From contig JACJWU010000004.1 of the NCBI GenBank assembly GCA_020636995.1, positions 306,176 through 370,175 of the forward strand: a DNA stretch of 64,000 bases, in the 5' to 3' direction. Under the pieces are notes generated by a model. That model made no database searches. It saw only the letters and a program-made list of their open reading frames with translations, and was not told where the DNA came from. Numbering within the stretch: the stretch's first letter is position 1; the number at the start of each line of letters is the position of its first letter. The stretch comes from Actinomycetota bacterium. GTDB lineage: Bacteria > Actinomycetota > Actinomycetes > S36-B12 > UBA10799. Positions 34,057 to 43,289 of the stretch are shown in pieces. A program made the position numbers and the translations under genes.

Positions 34057-34401
34057 GCGAATCGGGCCGTCACAGACAGTCACCATCGCCGATGCGGGTG
34101 GCCTGGGCCCCGGACCGGGAACGGGGGTCCGCGACGACCCCGCGAACCCACCTCGGCCGCGCAGCCCACTCGGTGTCGTGACGGGTCCTCCGAGAGCGGG
34201 CACTACGCTCGGTCACCGATTTCCCCACGTGACGGGGAGCGCACAGACGCGTCGGCCGGCCGGAGCGCTTCGATGCCGACTGCCCATCACGGAGTTCACC
34301 GTTGGCGTCGACGGCCGGTCGCACTCTCGGCCGCCGGATTCGGGACTCGTTCCCCGCCCTATTTCGCGCCTGAGGCGCAGCGGCGTTCACATACTGAGCA
34401 C
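34057..34401. other. Intergenic region upstream of the first 600-residue secreted protein
   Basis: 345 bases with no supported gene. CATACT lies 6 nt before the GTG at 34402 and may be its -10 element. Nothing else is recognised. Confidence 0.45.
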
Positions 34402-36204
34402 GTGAATGCAAGGTTGCTATACACGAAATCGCTGGCAACCGCGGTTGCCATATCCACGACGGCGTTGGCCCTGGCGCCCGCGCTACCCGCCACGGCGGCG
34501 ATCGGGCCGAAGGCACCCGGCATGCTCAAAGTCGAGCGCACAGGGGCGGGGTTGACGACGCTGAGCATCTCGTGGCGGGCGGTCGAGGCAGTGGACCACT
34601 ACACGGTTACCGTCTTCGACGGCCAGAAGGACGTGTCGACGGTCGTGGGCGCACTTTCCACCAACCTGACGGTCGCGGCACCTGGGGCGTGCACGCGCTA
34701 CCAGGTCCGGGTGGCCGCCGTCGATGCCGAGGGGAACACGGCAACAACCGGACCGTACCGGGTCGCGCCACTGGCCCCCGGCAGTGTCACGAATCTGGAC
34801 GTCGACCGCAGCAAGGACGGAACCGACGGGGTCGCCTTCTGGTCCGCCCCCCGCAACCCGGGAGCTGCTGCCCCCTCCTACACGGTCCAGCTCAAGCAGT
34901 TGAACACCGGCAAGATCATCTCCGAGGACAAGACCGGGAACACGAAGGTGAGCTTCGGCGGCCTGGATCCCAAGCGCGCCTACGCCGTCAAGGTCACCGC
35001 CCGCAATGACTACGGGCAGTGCGTCACCAGCACCAGTCTGCTGCGCAACGAGAAGCCCGCAGAACCCACCGGACTGTTCGTGGTGCGCGAGTCGGCAGCC
35101 TCCGCGATCGTCATGCTGCGGTGGAAGGCTCCCCGATGGCGCGGCTACGGCAACGTCGACGCGTTCGAGGTCGCCTATCGGGCATCCGGGGAGAAGGCGC
35201 AGTTCGACAAGGTTCCCGCAGATCAGGACCACGCGAAATTGGAGTTGGACCCGAACCGGAACTGGACGTTCCAGGTCCGGGCGGTCGGGGATGAGCGCGG
35301 CGGATGGTCGAAGCCGGCGGTCCTCAATCGAGACCTGGCACCCGGCAAGCCGGAACTCGACCCCGCGGTGACGATCGCGGAGACCAACGGCACGGTCACG
35401 GTCGACTTCGCCGGGCCGGTCGGCTCGAGTTCGAAGTACCCGACCATGCTGCTGAGCATCAAGCCCACCGTTGCCAGCAAGGGCTTCCGCGACACGCACA
35501 CCGTGTCGAACACCGCCGGCCGGGCCGAGTTCACACAGGTCCCCTGCGGCGTGTACACCGTCACCGTGACCGGCATGAGCCCGGATCGCGAGTCCAAGGA
35601 GTTCGGCCGGCAGGTCATCAACCGATGCGACACCGGGGCCATCCCGGCGAACATGTGGAAACTGGTGTTCGGCAGGGCCGATATCACCGGCAACTACGTC
35701 GACATGCGATACGGCAACGAATCCCGGGTCATGTCGACCACCAAGCGCTCCTCGAAGGACGCGGTGTTCACCACTGAAGCGACCCTGCGCTCAGGCTGGG
35801 GCTACGGCATCTGGACACAGGCATCACTGTCAGGGGGTAGCAGCGTCTCGGGCTACTCGTTCCAGTACGACCCCGGCTACGCCAACGTCAACCCCGGCTT
35901 CGGCAAGGCCCTGCTGCTGCGGGTCTGGGACTCCGGCCGCGAGTGCGGCAACCCGGTCGCCAAGGTCAAGTGGCCGGACGGACTGCAGGTCGGGGCCACG
36001 CATCGCGTCGTCGTGGTGAACGAGGCCGACACCCTGTACGCCTCGATCGACGGCATCAAGATGTTCGACGTCCCGAGCCTCAAGGCCGCGATGAAGTCGT
36101 CCGGTTGTGCGGCGAACTTCGCTGACCCAAGTGGCACTGAGGTCGGATTCCGGTCCTGGAACGCCTCGTCGTCTGTGTTCTTCGAGAACACCACGCTGAG
36201 CTGA
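34402..36204 (+). CDS. Secreted FnIII protein with lectin-like C-terminus, copy 1
   Basis: A 600-residue exported protein. A signal peptide (ending ALPATAA, about residue 33) precedes three fibronectin type III-like modules (about 35-135, 135-220 and 228-325), a beta domain (about 330-415), and a C-terminal jelly-roll of about 185 residues. The jelly-roll (from NMWKLVFGRADI to FFENTTLS) resembles concanavalin-like or DUF1080-type carbohydrate-binding folds. No anchor is seen. The paralogue at 48415 has exactly the same length. The likely role is binding the glycan made by the surrounding genes (inference). Confidence 0.82.
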   Translation: MNARLLYTKSLATAVAISTTALALAPALPATAAIGPKAPGMLKVERTGAGLTTLSISWRAVEAVDHYTVTVFDGQKDVSTVVGALSTNLTVAAPGACTRYQVRVAAVDAEGNTATTGPYRVAPLAPGSVTNLDVDRSKDGTDGVAFWSAPRNPGAAAPSYTVQLKQLNTGKIISEDKTGNTKVSFGGLDPKRAYAVKVTARNDYGQCVTSTSLLRNEKPAEPTGLFVVRESAASAIVMLRWKAPRWRGYGNVDAFEVAYRASGEKAQFDKVPADQDHAKLELDPNRNWTFQVRAVGDERGGWSKPAVLNRDLAPGKPELDPAVTIAETNGTVTVDFAGPVGSSSKYPTMLLSIKPTVASKGFRDTHTVSNTAGRAEFTQVPCGVYTVTVTGMSPDRESKEFGRQVINRCDTGAIPANMWKLVFGRADITGNYVDMRYGNESRVMSTTKRSSKDAVFTTEATLRSGWGYGIWTQASLSGGSSVSGYSFQYDPGYANVNPGFGKALLLRVWDSGRECGNPVAKVKWPDGLQVGATHRVVVVNEADTLYASIDGIKMFDVPSLKAAMKSSGCAANFADPSGTEVGFRSWNASSSVFFENTTLS

Positions 36205-36216
36205 CGAGGCGCACTC

Positions 36217-36405
36217 TCATGCCTCTTTCCGGAAGGTGGTGAGCAGCCACAAGGGCACGGCGAGCACCCCGATCGCGAACCCGCCGGTGACGATCACATC
36301 GGCCACGGGTTTGTAGTTGAGCGCGGCCTCGACCGCCGCGACCAGCATCGCGACCACCGCGATGACCAACGGCACCCGCCAGAGCGCATCGACGCTACGC
36401 CGCAT
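36217..36405 (-). CDS. Two-helix small membrane protein, copy 2
   Basis: A 62-residue protein nearly identical to the one at 31657, including KPVADVIVTGGFAIGVLAVPLWLL. It ends one residue shorter in the TTxFRKEA tail. The start overlaps the GT4 stop by 11 bases, the same arrangement as copy 1, so the pair was duplicated together. Here no GT2 gene follows; the operon ends and converges on the secreted protein gene 12 bases away. Confidence 0.82.
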   Translation of the reverse strand: MRRSVDALWRVPLVIAVVAMLVAAVEAALNYKPVADVIVTGGFAIGVLAVPLWLLTTFRKEA

Positions 36406-37495
36406 CGGACACCAATCGCAGCCCGGGCTTGAGCACCTTCGTGGCCTCGGTGAACACCTGGTCGGCCACGAAGTCCCACGAGTGCGCACCACCGTAGGCC
36501 AGCGGTTCCATCGGCTCCTGCTGCCACGTGCGCAGCATCGTCGGGATCCAGTCCCCCAGGGCCATCGGGGTCGCCGGGACCACCACCCCGTTGGCCGCCC
36601 GGGTCGAGTCCCGCAACCCCGGCACGTCGTAACTGATCGTCGGGGTCCCGACCGCCGCGGCCTCACTGACCACCAGACCCCACCCCTCGCGCACGCTGGT
36701 CGCCACATGCACATGAGCGGCGGCCATCCGCTCGACCTTCTCCTGCTCACTGACCCGGCCGAACACCGTCACCCCGTCGACGGCCGCAGCCTTGGTCTTC
36801 TCGAGGTCCGGACCACCGCCGAGCATCCACAACTGCAGATCCGGAACCTGCTCCCGGGCGATCGTGAACGCCTCGATCGCGTCGATCGGCCGCTTGTACG
36901 GCACATGCCGCGCACACCACACCAACGTCGGCCGATCCGCCTTCGGAACATCCGGAATCACCGCCGGCGGGTCGAACCCCTCCGGAACCACCGTCACGTC
37001 CGTGACCCCGAACCGGGCGATCGAATCCTTCGTCGACTGCGACACCGCCAGGACGGGCCGTCCCCGGTATGCCTTCAGCCATCTCGGCTCGAGGTAGTAG
37101 CGGCCCAGCAGGCTCGCCGGCCAGGGGGTGTTGTACGCCCAGATCTCCTCACACGTCTGGTGGATGAACCCCACCGTCGGCACACCCTCGATCCACTTGT
37201 GGGCCTGGAACGGCACGGTGTTGATCATGTCGATGACCAGATCGAAACCCTGATACCTGCCGACCCGCTTCCACCAGATCCTTGCCTTGCGGTAGACGGT
37301 GAAACGGTTTCCGCCGCGGACCACGGTGTACCCGTCGACCTTCTCGACGACAGGGCGGTCGGCGACAGCAGCGGCGAACAACGTGATCCGGTGGCCTTTG
37401 GCCGCCCACCGTTTCGCCACCTGCTCGGTGTAGACCTCCGCACCACCGGCCAACGGGTGGTGGAGGTCGCGCCAGGTGAGGATCAGGATTCGCAT
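36395..37495 (-). CDS. GT4 family glycosyltransferase, duplicated copy 2
   Basis: A 366-residue GT-B enzyme, paralogue of the one at 31838. From VLAVSQSTKDS (about 152) to about 340 the two proteins are the same apart from ALAHW/ALGDW, and the DNA differences I checked there are synonymous. The first 150 residues differ at many positions (for example QVTLFAAAVEDRPVVEDV against RITLFAAAVADRPVVEKV). The last 15 residues are unrelated. Start ATG 37495 follows the upstream stop by one base. Confidence 0.9.
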   Translation of the reverse strand: MRILILTWRDLHHPLAGGAEVYTEQVAKRWAAKGHRITLFAAAVADRPVVEKVDGYTVVRGGNRFTVYRKARIWWKRVGRYQGFDLVIDMINTVPFQAHKWIEGVPTVGFIHQTCEEIWAYNTPWPASLLGRYYLEPRWLKAYRGRPVLAVSQSTKDSIARFGVTDVTVVPEGFDPPAVIPDVPKADRPTLVWCARHVPYKRPIDAIEAFTIAREQVPDLQLWMLGGGPDLEKTKAAAVDGVTVFGRVSEQEKVERMAAAHVHVATSVREGWGLVVSEAAAVGTPTISYDVPGLRDSTRAANGVVVPATPMALGDWIPTMLRTWQQEPMEPLAYGGAHSWDFVADQVFTEATKVLKPGLRLVSDAA

Positions 37496-37496
37496 G

Positions 37497-37730
37497 TCAG
37501 GCCGCCTGCAGGATCGGGACACCGAAGGGCTCGCGGCGGGCCGGGAGGGCGACCCCTGCCCGCCGGTCGAGGTTGTTGACGGCGCTGGCGGGCGCCTGCG
37601 GCCTGCGGCGGCTCGTCACCATCGACATCCCGACGATCAGGAGTGCCGGAAGCAGCAGACGAAGGATGCGCGAACCGACGGTCCAGGAGTACTGCACAAG
37701 TAGCGGGAACTGCGGGGCGAGGTGGGCCAT
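37497..37730 (-). CDS. Small hypothetical membrane protein
   Basis: A 77-residue protein with one helix (ILRLLLPALLIVGMSMVT) and a basic C-terminal half. It fills the gap between the flippase and GT4 genes with 1-base spacing to the GT4 ATG. I do not recognise it; a spurious frame is possible, but gene spacing and hydrophobicity favour a real gene. Confidence 0.5.
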   Translation of the reverse strand: MAHLAPQFPLLVQYSWTVGSRILRLLLPALLIVGMSMVTSRRRPQAPASAVNNLDRRAGVALPARREPFGVPILQAA

Positions 37731-37785
37731 ACCCCACGGTCCCGCAGCCGGATCAAGGATCGTTCAAGCCAGCCACAACCCGGGG

Positions 37786-39063
37786 TCAGCGAGGATTCCC
37801 GCTTCGCCATGCGGGCAGTTCGAAGACGACGAGCAGTACCAGAACGAGCGCCCCGGCGGCCGCAGAACCCGCGGCAACGGCAGTCCCCGTCGAGTGCCAG
37901 GTGGAGATCACGACGATCTCGAGGAGCGCACCGAACCACGGCAACCACATGGTCCATCGATTGCGGGCCATGCCGGCGTGGACCAACACGCTCACGAACG
38001 CGCTGAGACCCGCGACGATCGCCAGGACGCTCGTGACCGGCTCCGCCCCGGGGAAGGTCCCCGATCCGTACAGCACGGCGAGTACCAGTCCGGGCAGCAC
38101 CGCCACCACGGCCGCCGCGAGCACTGCCGGCACACCGACCACCAGCAGCGACGACTTGATGGCAGGACGGGGCTTGCCGTCGGCCCAGCCCGCCACCAGC
38201 CTGGGGTAGGCGATGGAGATGGCCGCGGCCGGCAGCGCCAGGACCGTCTTCCCGATCGTGGCCGCCGCGACATAGGCGCCGGACGCCACGCCGGGCAGGA
38301 AGTGCCGGGCGAGGAACAGGTCGACGGTGGTGAACAGGAACAGTCCGGTGACGACGGCACCGGTACGCAGGTAGTCGCCGCCCGACAGGTGCGCGGCGTC
38401 CCCGGAAGGCGATCTCAGGGCAGCGACCGCTACGAGCACCAAGGCGCCGAGCTCGCCGAGCAGCGTTCCCAGCAGAGCTCCTGTGACACCTGCCACCGCG
38501 GCCAGCAGCAGGCCCGGCCCGATACGCAGAACGGTCGACAGGATGTAACTGCCCGCAACCACGCCCGTGCGTCCCACGCCGAGCAACAGCCCCCGCACGA
38601 CCGCGATCAGCGCCGCCACCCACAGTGTGGGAGCAAGGATGGCGGCGTCCCAGGTGGAATCGAGATGGAGGAACGCTGCGATGGGGGCTGAGAGGGCAAG
38701 GACGAGCACCACGACCGGCGCACTGTAGATCGTGGTGCGTACAACGAGTCGGCGCGCTGTCGATGCGGTCAGTCCGGACGTCGCGGTCGCCCGCGCGCTG
38801 GCGGTCTGCAGCGCCGACAGTGGTACCGCCACCAGCGTCATGCCTGCCAGAACCGTCCCCAACGCCCCGTACTCCTCGGGCGTGAGAGCCCGGCCGACCA
38901 CGGCATGGAACAGCAGGTTCGCGACGCTCTGGACGATGACCGCGACGAACAACGGGGCGGCGAGCCGCGAGAGGCGCGAGGAACGGATGGCGCTGCCGGA
39001 CGACGCGCCGGCGGATTGCGCCGTCGGCGCGGAACTGCTCACGGGCCTACGCTGACCATCCAT
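37786..39063 (-). CDS. Polysaccharide flippase (MOP/Wzx-like)
   Basis: A 425-residue protein with about 12 helices and a hydrophilic N-terminus of some 30 residues. The LFHAVVGRALTPEEYGALGTVLAG block is typical of polysaccharide biosynthesis proteins (Wzx/RfbX superfamily) that flip lipid-linked glycan units across the membrane. ATG 39063 has GAGGAG upstream; a longer reading further upstream is antisense to the gene at 39155. It starts the second GT4 operon (39063 to 36217). Confidence 0.85.
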   Translation of the reverse strand: MDGQRRPVSSSAPTAQSAGASSGSAIRSSRLSRLAAPLFVAVIVQSVANLLFHAVVGRALTPEEYGALGTVLAGMTLVAVPLSALQTASARATATSGLTASTARRLVVRTTIYSAPVVVLVLALSAPIAAFLHLDSTWDAAILAPTLWVAALIAVVRGLLLGVGRTGVVAGSYILSTVLRIGPGLLLAAVAGVTGALLGTLLGELGALVLVAVAALRSPSGDAAHLSGGDYLRTGAVVTGLFLFTTVDLFLARHFLPGVASGAYVAAATIGKTVLALPAAAISIAYPRLVAGWADGKPRPAIKSSLLVVGVPAVLAAAVVAVLPGLVLAVLYGSGTFPGAEPVTSVLAIVAGLSAFVSVLVHAGMARNRWTMWLPWFGALLEIVVISTWHSTGTAVAAGSAAAGALVLVLLVVFELPAWRSGNPR

Positions 39064-39154
39064 TCTCAAGCACTCCTCAAGGAGCCCTCCGGGTTCAGTC
39101 CACGTCACGTCCGGGCTCTGGCCAGGACCGCTCCTGCGAGCCCACAGTAGAACC

Positions 39155-39814
39155 ATGAAACGCCTTGTTGCCGGTCTGGTGATCGCACTCACCCTTGGTG
39201 CGCCCGCGGTCGCGCATGCCGAACAGGGCCCGGGGTACGGCGGGGACGCGGACTCCCTCAACGTCTCCTGGAACGAACCGAAGAGCAAAGCGATGGCCGC
39301 GGGGCCGCCACCGGTCCCGTCCGGCGGAAGCGGTGAAGCCGAGTTGACCGACCCCGAGCGACTGGCGATGTCCGGGGACAGCGCCACCCTGCGCATCGAC
39401 GGGATCGGGTTCCGCGGCCTGTCGGAGGTGGACATCCAGTTCGGCAGCGAGGACCCGGTAGCGGTCCGCGCGGATGGGACCGGCACGGTCGTCGCGGACT
39501 TCCCGGCCACCGACGCAGCCGCCCCCGGCACGACCGTCGTGGCGATCGGCCGTTCGCCCTCCGGCGCGACCCGCACCTTGGTGGGATCCGTACCGCCATT
39601 GGCACACGGCATCGACCTGATGGGACTCGTCCCCTGGTTGATCGCCGCCCCCGTGGCGTTGATCGCCATCGCCGCGCTGGCCCGGCGGCGCAGTCACGCG
39701 TCGGCGGCCTCACCTGCGCCGACCGGTCCGCGCGAACCGGGGGCCGACGCCGGCATGTCGATCATGAGCCAGCTTCCTGACCCGGGGTCCTTGCAGGACG
39801 CAACCGCGCGGTGA
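39155..39814 (+). CDS. Secreted/membrane-anchored beta-domain protein, copy 2
   Basis: A 219-residue paralogue of the protein at 33325: same signal peptide type (LTLGAPAVAHA), same GPGYGGDADSL mature start, same IDGIGFRGLSE and GRSPSGATRTLVGSVPPL blocks and a transmembrane helix at about 152-172. The cytoplasmic tail is shorter and different. The upstream CCCACAGTAGAA is conserved between the copies. It lies divergent to the flippase gene, and its last 53 bases overlap the convergent gene at 39762. Confidence 0.82.
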   Translation: MKRLVAGLVIALTLGAPAVAHAEQGPGYGGDADSLNVSWNEPKSKAMAAGPPPVPSGGSGEAELTDPERLAMSGDSATLRIDGIGFRGLSEVDIQFGSEDPVAVRADGTGTVVADFPATDAAAPGTTVVAIGRSPSGATRTLVGSVPPLAHGIDLMGLVPWLIAAPVALIAIAALARRRSHASAASPAPTGPREPGADAGMSIMSQLPDPGSLQDATAR

Positions 39815-41810
39815 GCGCCTGCCGGTGTTCCACCAGACCACCCGCCACAAGCACCACCAGAACGCCCATCGACATCAGGGTCGCAGGCATCAGGTACCGC
39901 CACGGCGCGTAGTCGATGTCGAACGACTCCGCGCCCGCCTCGAGGGCGATGGTTCCGGCCAGGGTCGGCACGCCTGATCGGCCGCCCACCTGCCAACCGT
40001 CGCTGTACTCCTCGGGAAGCACGACCCACCCCGCCGGGCCCGCCTCGACCCGCCACCGGGTGGGGCTCAGGCGAGTGAGTCCGCCGCTGAGGTCGCTGAC
40101 CGGTGGGGCGTCGCTGCCAGTGCCGTTCAGCACGGCCTCCGAGCCCACGCCACCTGCCGCCGCGGACGCCACCAACTGTTCGTAGGTGGTCGCCCATGCG
40201 TCGACGACCCGGCCGGTTCCGCGCGGCACGACCTGATAGACCGACATGGAACTGGTGTCGAGGACCTTCCGCAGGTCGGGCTGATCGTCGATCCACACGT
40301 AGTCGGCCAGCTCCGAGGTCTTGGCGAGCACGATGTATTCGACCCCGAGCGGGGCGACCAAACGACCGAAGGCACCGGCGCCGGCATCGGCCACGAGCCG
40401 GTCGACGTAGGCGGTGCGCAACGACGTGGAGTCGCTGCGCAAACCGGGCAGTTCAACTGCATCGGAGGTGATCACAGTGCGATGGAAGAACGCGTTGGCC
40501 GGCGTCGCGATGGTCCGGTCCCCGGAGAAACCGAACGGCTGGTAGGCGTGCCACGGCAGGAAGAGCGCCTGGCCTGTTCCCCGCCCCATGGCGAGGTTCG
40601 CCGCGTACCACCCGAGGGGGTACTGACTGGTCCTCACCGTGCCACCCAGCCCCCATACAAGCGTCGGCGCGATCAACAGCGGCACACACACGACCGGGAC
40701 AGCGAACAACCAGGACCGCCTGCGAACACGCAATGCCACCCACTCCGCGGCAACAGCGAACGCCACCGCATAACCGAGCAGCGCCAGGCCGATCCACTTC
40801 TGCTGCTCTCTCATCGCCTCGAACAGCGGCAGTCGGTCGAACGCCGCCCGGTACACAACCCCCACAGGACCATCCACGCCGGCTGCGAATAACAGCCCGA
40901 CCACCGTGACAGCCAGAAGCGGCGCGGCCCGGTCCACCTCCACCTGTAGCAGGCGGCCGAACCCCAGGATCACCGACGCCGCCAGCAGCAGCAGGACGAC
41001 CACGCCCAGCACCGGCCCCAGCCACTCCCGCACAGTGTCCTCCGGCGCGGTTCTCCAGAAGCCGTGGAGCGTGGCGACCGTGGCGAGCGCACCTCCAGGA
41101 CCGGATCTCGTGGCGTAGGCCTGCAGGTCCGCGTCGGTGACATTCAAGGCTGGGGTGTTCGTCAACCACAGGACGAGCGCATACCCGTAAACGAGCCCCG
41201 CCGCGAGAACGACCTGCGCCGAACGGACCAGATCGCGCACGGAGGTCCTCGGAAGCAGTGCGACCGCTGCGATCAGCACCACCCCCAACCATGCGGCATG
41301 CGGGCTCACCGAGATCGCCAACGCGTACCACAGCGCCGGACGCACGGCGAACCACTTGTTGCGCCGACGCGCCTCGAGCAGCGCCGAGAACAGCCACGGC
41401 AACATGGCGATCCCCAGCAGGAACGCCACGTGTCCCACGCGGATCCGGTCGACGACAACGGGATTGCAGACCATGAACAGCGCAGCTGCGAACCGCCGCC
41501 ATGCAGAACCACCGGCCACCACCGCAGCACCGGCGGCCGCCAGCGGGAAGTACGCCAGGATGATCAGCCACGCCGTGGCGGCCGAACCGACGAGCGCGCG
41601 ACTGACCTGGGTGACGATCCTGAACGGCATCGCGTCCAGCGCCGACCCGGACAGCCCGTACACACCCGGGGTAAGGGTCTGACTGGGGCCACTGACCCAG
41701 TCCAGGAGAAGAAGATACCCGTCGCGCACCCACGGCGCCACCACGGCCATCCCCACGACCAGGCCCAGCACTGCGGCAAGGAGCGTGTCCCGCCGCGAAC
41801 CGGCGTTCAT
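39762..41810 (-). CDS. Large GT-C-like membrane glycosyltransferase
   Basis: A 682-residue protein with about 13 helices over residues 10-440 and an extracytoplasmic C-terminal domain (about 440-640), closed by a final helix near 655. The architecture matches YfhO/PMT-like or arabinofuranosyltransferase-type GT-C enzymes that use polyprenyl-phosphate sugars. The exact family is not certain. Its start overlaps the preceding kinase-like gene as ATGA, showing translational coupling. It overlaps the gene at 39155 tail to tail. Confidence 0.7.
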   Translation of the reverse strand: MNAGSRRDTLLAAVLGLVVGMAVVAPWVRDGYLLLLDWVSGPSQTLTPGVYGLSGSALDAMPFRIVTQVSRALVGSAATAWLIILAYFPLAAAGAAVVAGGSAWRRFAAALFMVCNPVVVDRIRVGHVAFLLGIAMLPWLFSALLEARRRNKWFAVRPALWYALAISVSPHAAWLGVVLIAAVALLPRTSVRDLVRSAQVVLAAGLVYGYALVLWLTNTPALNVTDADLQAYATRSGPGGALATVATLHGFWRTAPEDTVREWLGPVLGVVVLLLLAASVILGFGRLLQVEVDRAAPLLAVTVVGLLFAAGVDGPVGVVYRAAFDRLPLFEAMREQQKWIGLALLGYAVAFAVAAEWVALRVRRRSWLFAVPVVCVPLLIAPTLVWGLGGTVRTSQYPLGWYAANLAMGRGTGQALFLPWHAYQPFGFSGDRTIATPANAFFHRTVITSDAVELPGLRSDSTSLRTAYVDRLVADAGAGAFGRLVAPLGVEYIVLAKTSELADYVWIDDQPDLRKVLDTSSMSVYQVVPRGTGRVVDAWATTYEQLVASAAAGGVGSEAVLNGTGSDAPPVSDLSGGLTRLSPTRWRVEAGPAGWVVLPEEYSDGWQVGGRSGVPTLAGTIALEAGAESFDIDYAPWRYLMPATLMSMGVLVVLVAGGLVEHRQALTARLRPARTPGQEAGS

Positions 41811-43201
41811 GGCGTGTGGTTCGGATCCAGATGAGCAGCGCTGATGATGGCTCGCACGAGCGGACCCACCGCATCGGCAGTGGCGCCGGAGGTGTCCACG
41901 ATGAGGTTCGCCGAACGGCCCGGATGCTCGGCCAACAGCGCTCGGAACTTCTCCTGCTGGGCACGCTGCTCGGCGAACGGCCGCTCCGGCTTGCGGGCAT
42001 GGATCATTTCAACGGGTGCGTCGGGGAGAACCATCACGTCCGGAGCAGGCACCAGCCACTCGGCGAAGACCGAGGCGCGCGATCCCGGCCACGGGGAGTC
42101 ACGCAGGTCGTAGACGTACCGGTCGCAGATGACGACCTCTCCACGGCGTTTGGGACCGGCCACCGTGGACAGGTAACGCCAGCCGTATTCGACCGCATAG
42201 AACCAGGCTGCCAACCGCCGCAGGGAACGGTGGTCCAACGGCTTGTCGGCCGGATCCTCCTCGGCGGCATCGTCCGGGGCCACGTCACCGGAGTGGTCCT
42301 CACCTCCCGGCGCGGCGATCCCCAAGACCTTGCGCGCCAGCCCGACGCCCGGCAGATTCCCCCGTGCCATGCCGAAGTAGGCCGTGCGGGTGGGCATCCC
42401 CAGCGCCTCCAGGCGCGCACTGGCATCGTCGGCCACCGTCGACTTGCCCGAGCCGTCGGTGCCAACCGTGGCGACCACCACACCGGTGGTCCGGTGTCCG
42501 AGCGGCCCCTTGCGCCTGCCCACCGGCACGATGGACCGTCGCTGGCGCCACGTCGCGCCAAGATTGCGCGGCGCGAGGGTCTGGCGCAGCAGGATGGCGC
42601 GTGCGCGCCGGACGAGGTCCGCCGACGGGTCACCACCGTCGAGCACGGTACAGATCTCCTCGGAGATCGCGGCCAGGGACGAACTCCATGTGCGCGTGGC
42701 TGCCGCACGCTGTTCCACACCGGCCAGGCGCCAGGCCTCCCGGGCCTCCCCCAGACGGTTGTCGTCGACGATCCGGCCACGCAGCAACGGGCGGACGAAC
42801 AGATCGGCTGCGGCGGCAGCACCCACGAACCGATGCGCCTCGACCTCGATGTCCTGCTGTCCCAGAAGCAGGACGGGGCCCACCCGGAGATCACCGAACG
42901 TGACATCCACGACCGCGAGTCCGCCGTCGGATTCGACCGCCCAACCGGTGTGCCGTAATCGACGTGGATCGTCGGCGTGCTCGATACATGCCGCAGGTAG
43001 GACCTGGGCGACGGCAAGGCGTACAGCCGCAGCATCCTCGTCCGCACACCAGATGTCGAGGTCCTTGGCATCGTTGGCCGCAGCCCACTGCTCGACTGCC
43101 TGCGAGGCACCCTGCCAGGCCCATCGGCGCTCGCCGAGCGCCTCGCCCAGCGCCACGATGATGGCAGCCCGCTGGAAACCGGCCCGCTCAGCGGTCATCA
43201 T
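41807..43201 (-). CDS. Nucleotidyltransferase-like / thymidylate-kinase-like fusion protein
   Basis: A 464-residue protein of two parts. The N-terminal half has KDLDIWCADED (D47, D49), like a nucleotidyltransferase active site, and a beta strand block VDVTFGDLRVGPVLL. The C-terminal half is a P-loop kinase of the dTMP-kinase type: GTDGSGKST at 247-255, CDRYVYDLRDSPWPG as the DRY-like motif, and the LID region ARKPERPFAEQ. Such fusions occur beside glycan genes, but the substrate is unknown. ATG 43201 has TACTCT 7 nt upstream. Confidence 0.72.
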   Translation of the reverse strand: MMTAERAGFQRAAIIVALGEALGERRWAWQGASQAVEQWAAANDAKDLDIWCADEDAAAVRLAVAQVLPAACIEHADDPRRLRHTGWAVESDGGLAVVDVTFGDLRVGPVLLLGQQDIEVEAHRFVGAAAAADLFVRPLLRGRIVDDNRLGEAREAWRLAGVEQRAAATRTWSSSLAAISEEICTVLDGGDPSADLVRRARAILLRQTLAPRNLGATWRQRRSIVPVGRRKGPLGHRTTGVVVATVGTDGSGKSTVADDASARLEALGMPTRTAYFGMARGNLPGVGLARKVLGIAAPGGEDHSGDVAPDDAAEEDPADKPLDHRSLRRLAAWFYAVEYGWRYLSTVAGPKRRGEVVICDRYVYDLRDSPWPGSRASVFAEWLVPAPDVMVLPDAPVEMIHARKPERPFAEQRAQQEKFRALLAEHPGRSANLIVDTSGATADAVGPLVRAIISAAHLDPNHTP

Positions 43202-43208
43202 AATCAGC

Positions 43209-43214
43209 AGAGTA
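43209..43214 (-). promoter_or_regulatory. -10 hexamer of the nucleotidyltransferase/kinase gene
   Basis: TACTCT on the minus strand, 7 nt from the ATG at 43201; no ribosome-binding site visible, so probably leaderless. Confidence 0.45.
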
Positions 43215-43289
43215 GAACAGGAGGCCGGTGCGCTGCGTGATCAGCGGATGAAACCTGATCCGCCATTGCGCTGTTCTTGAGGTGGACAG

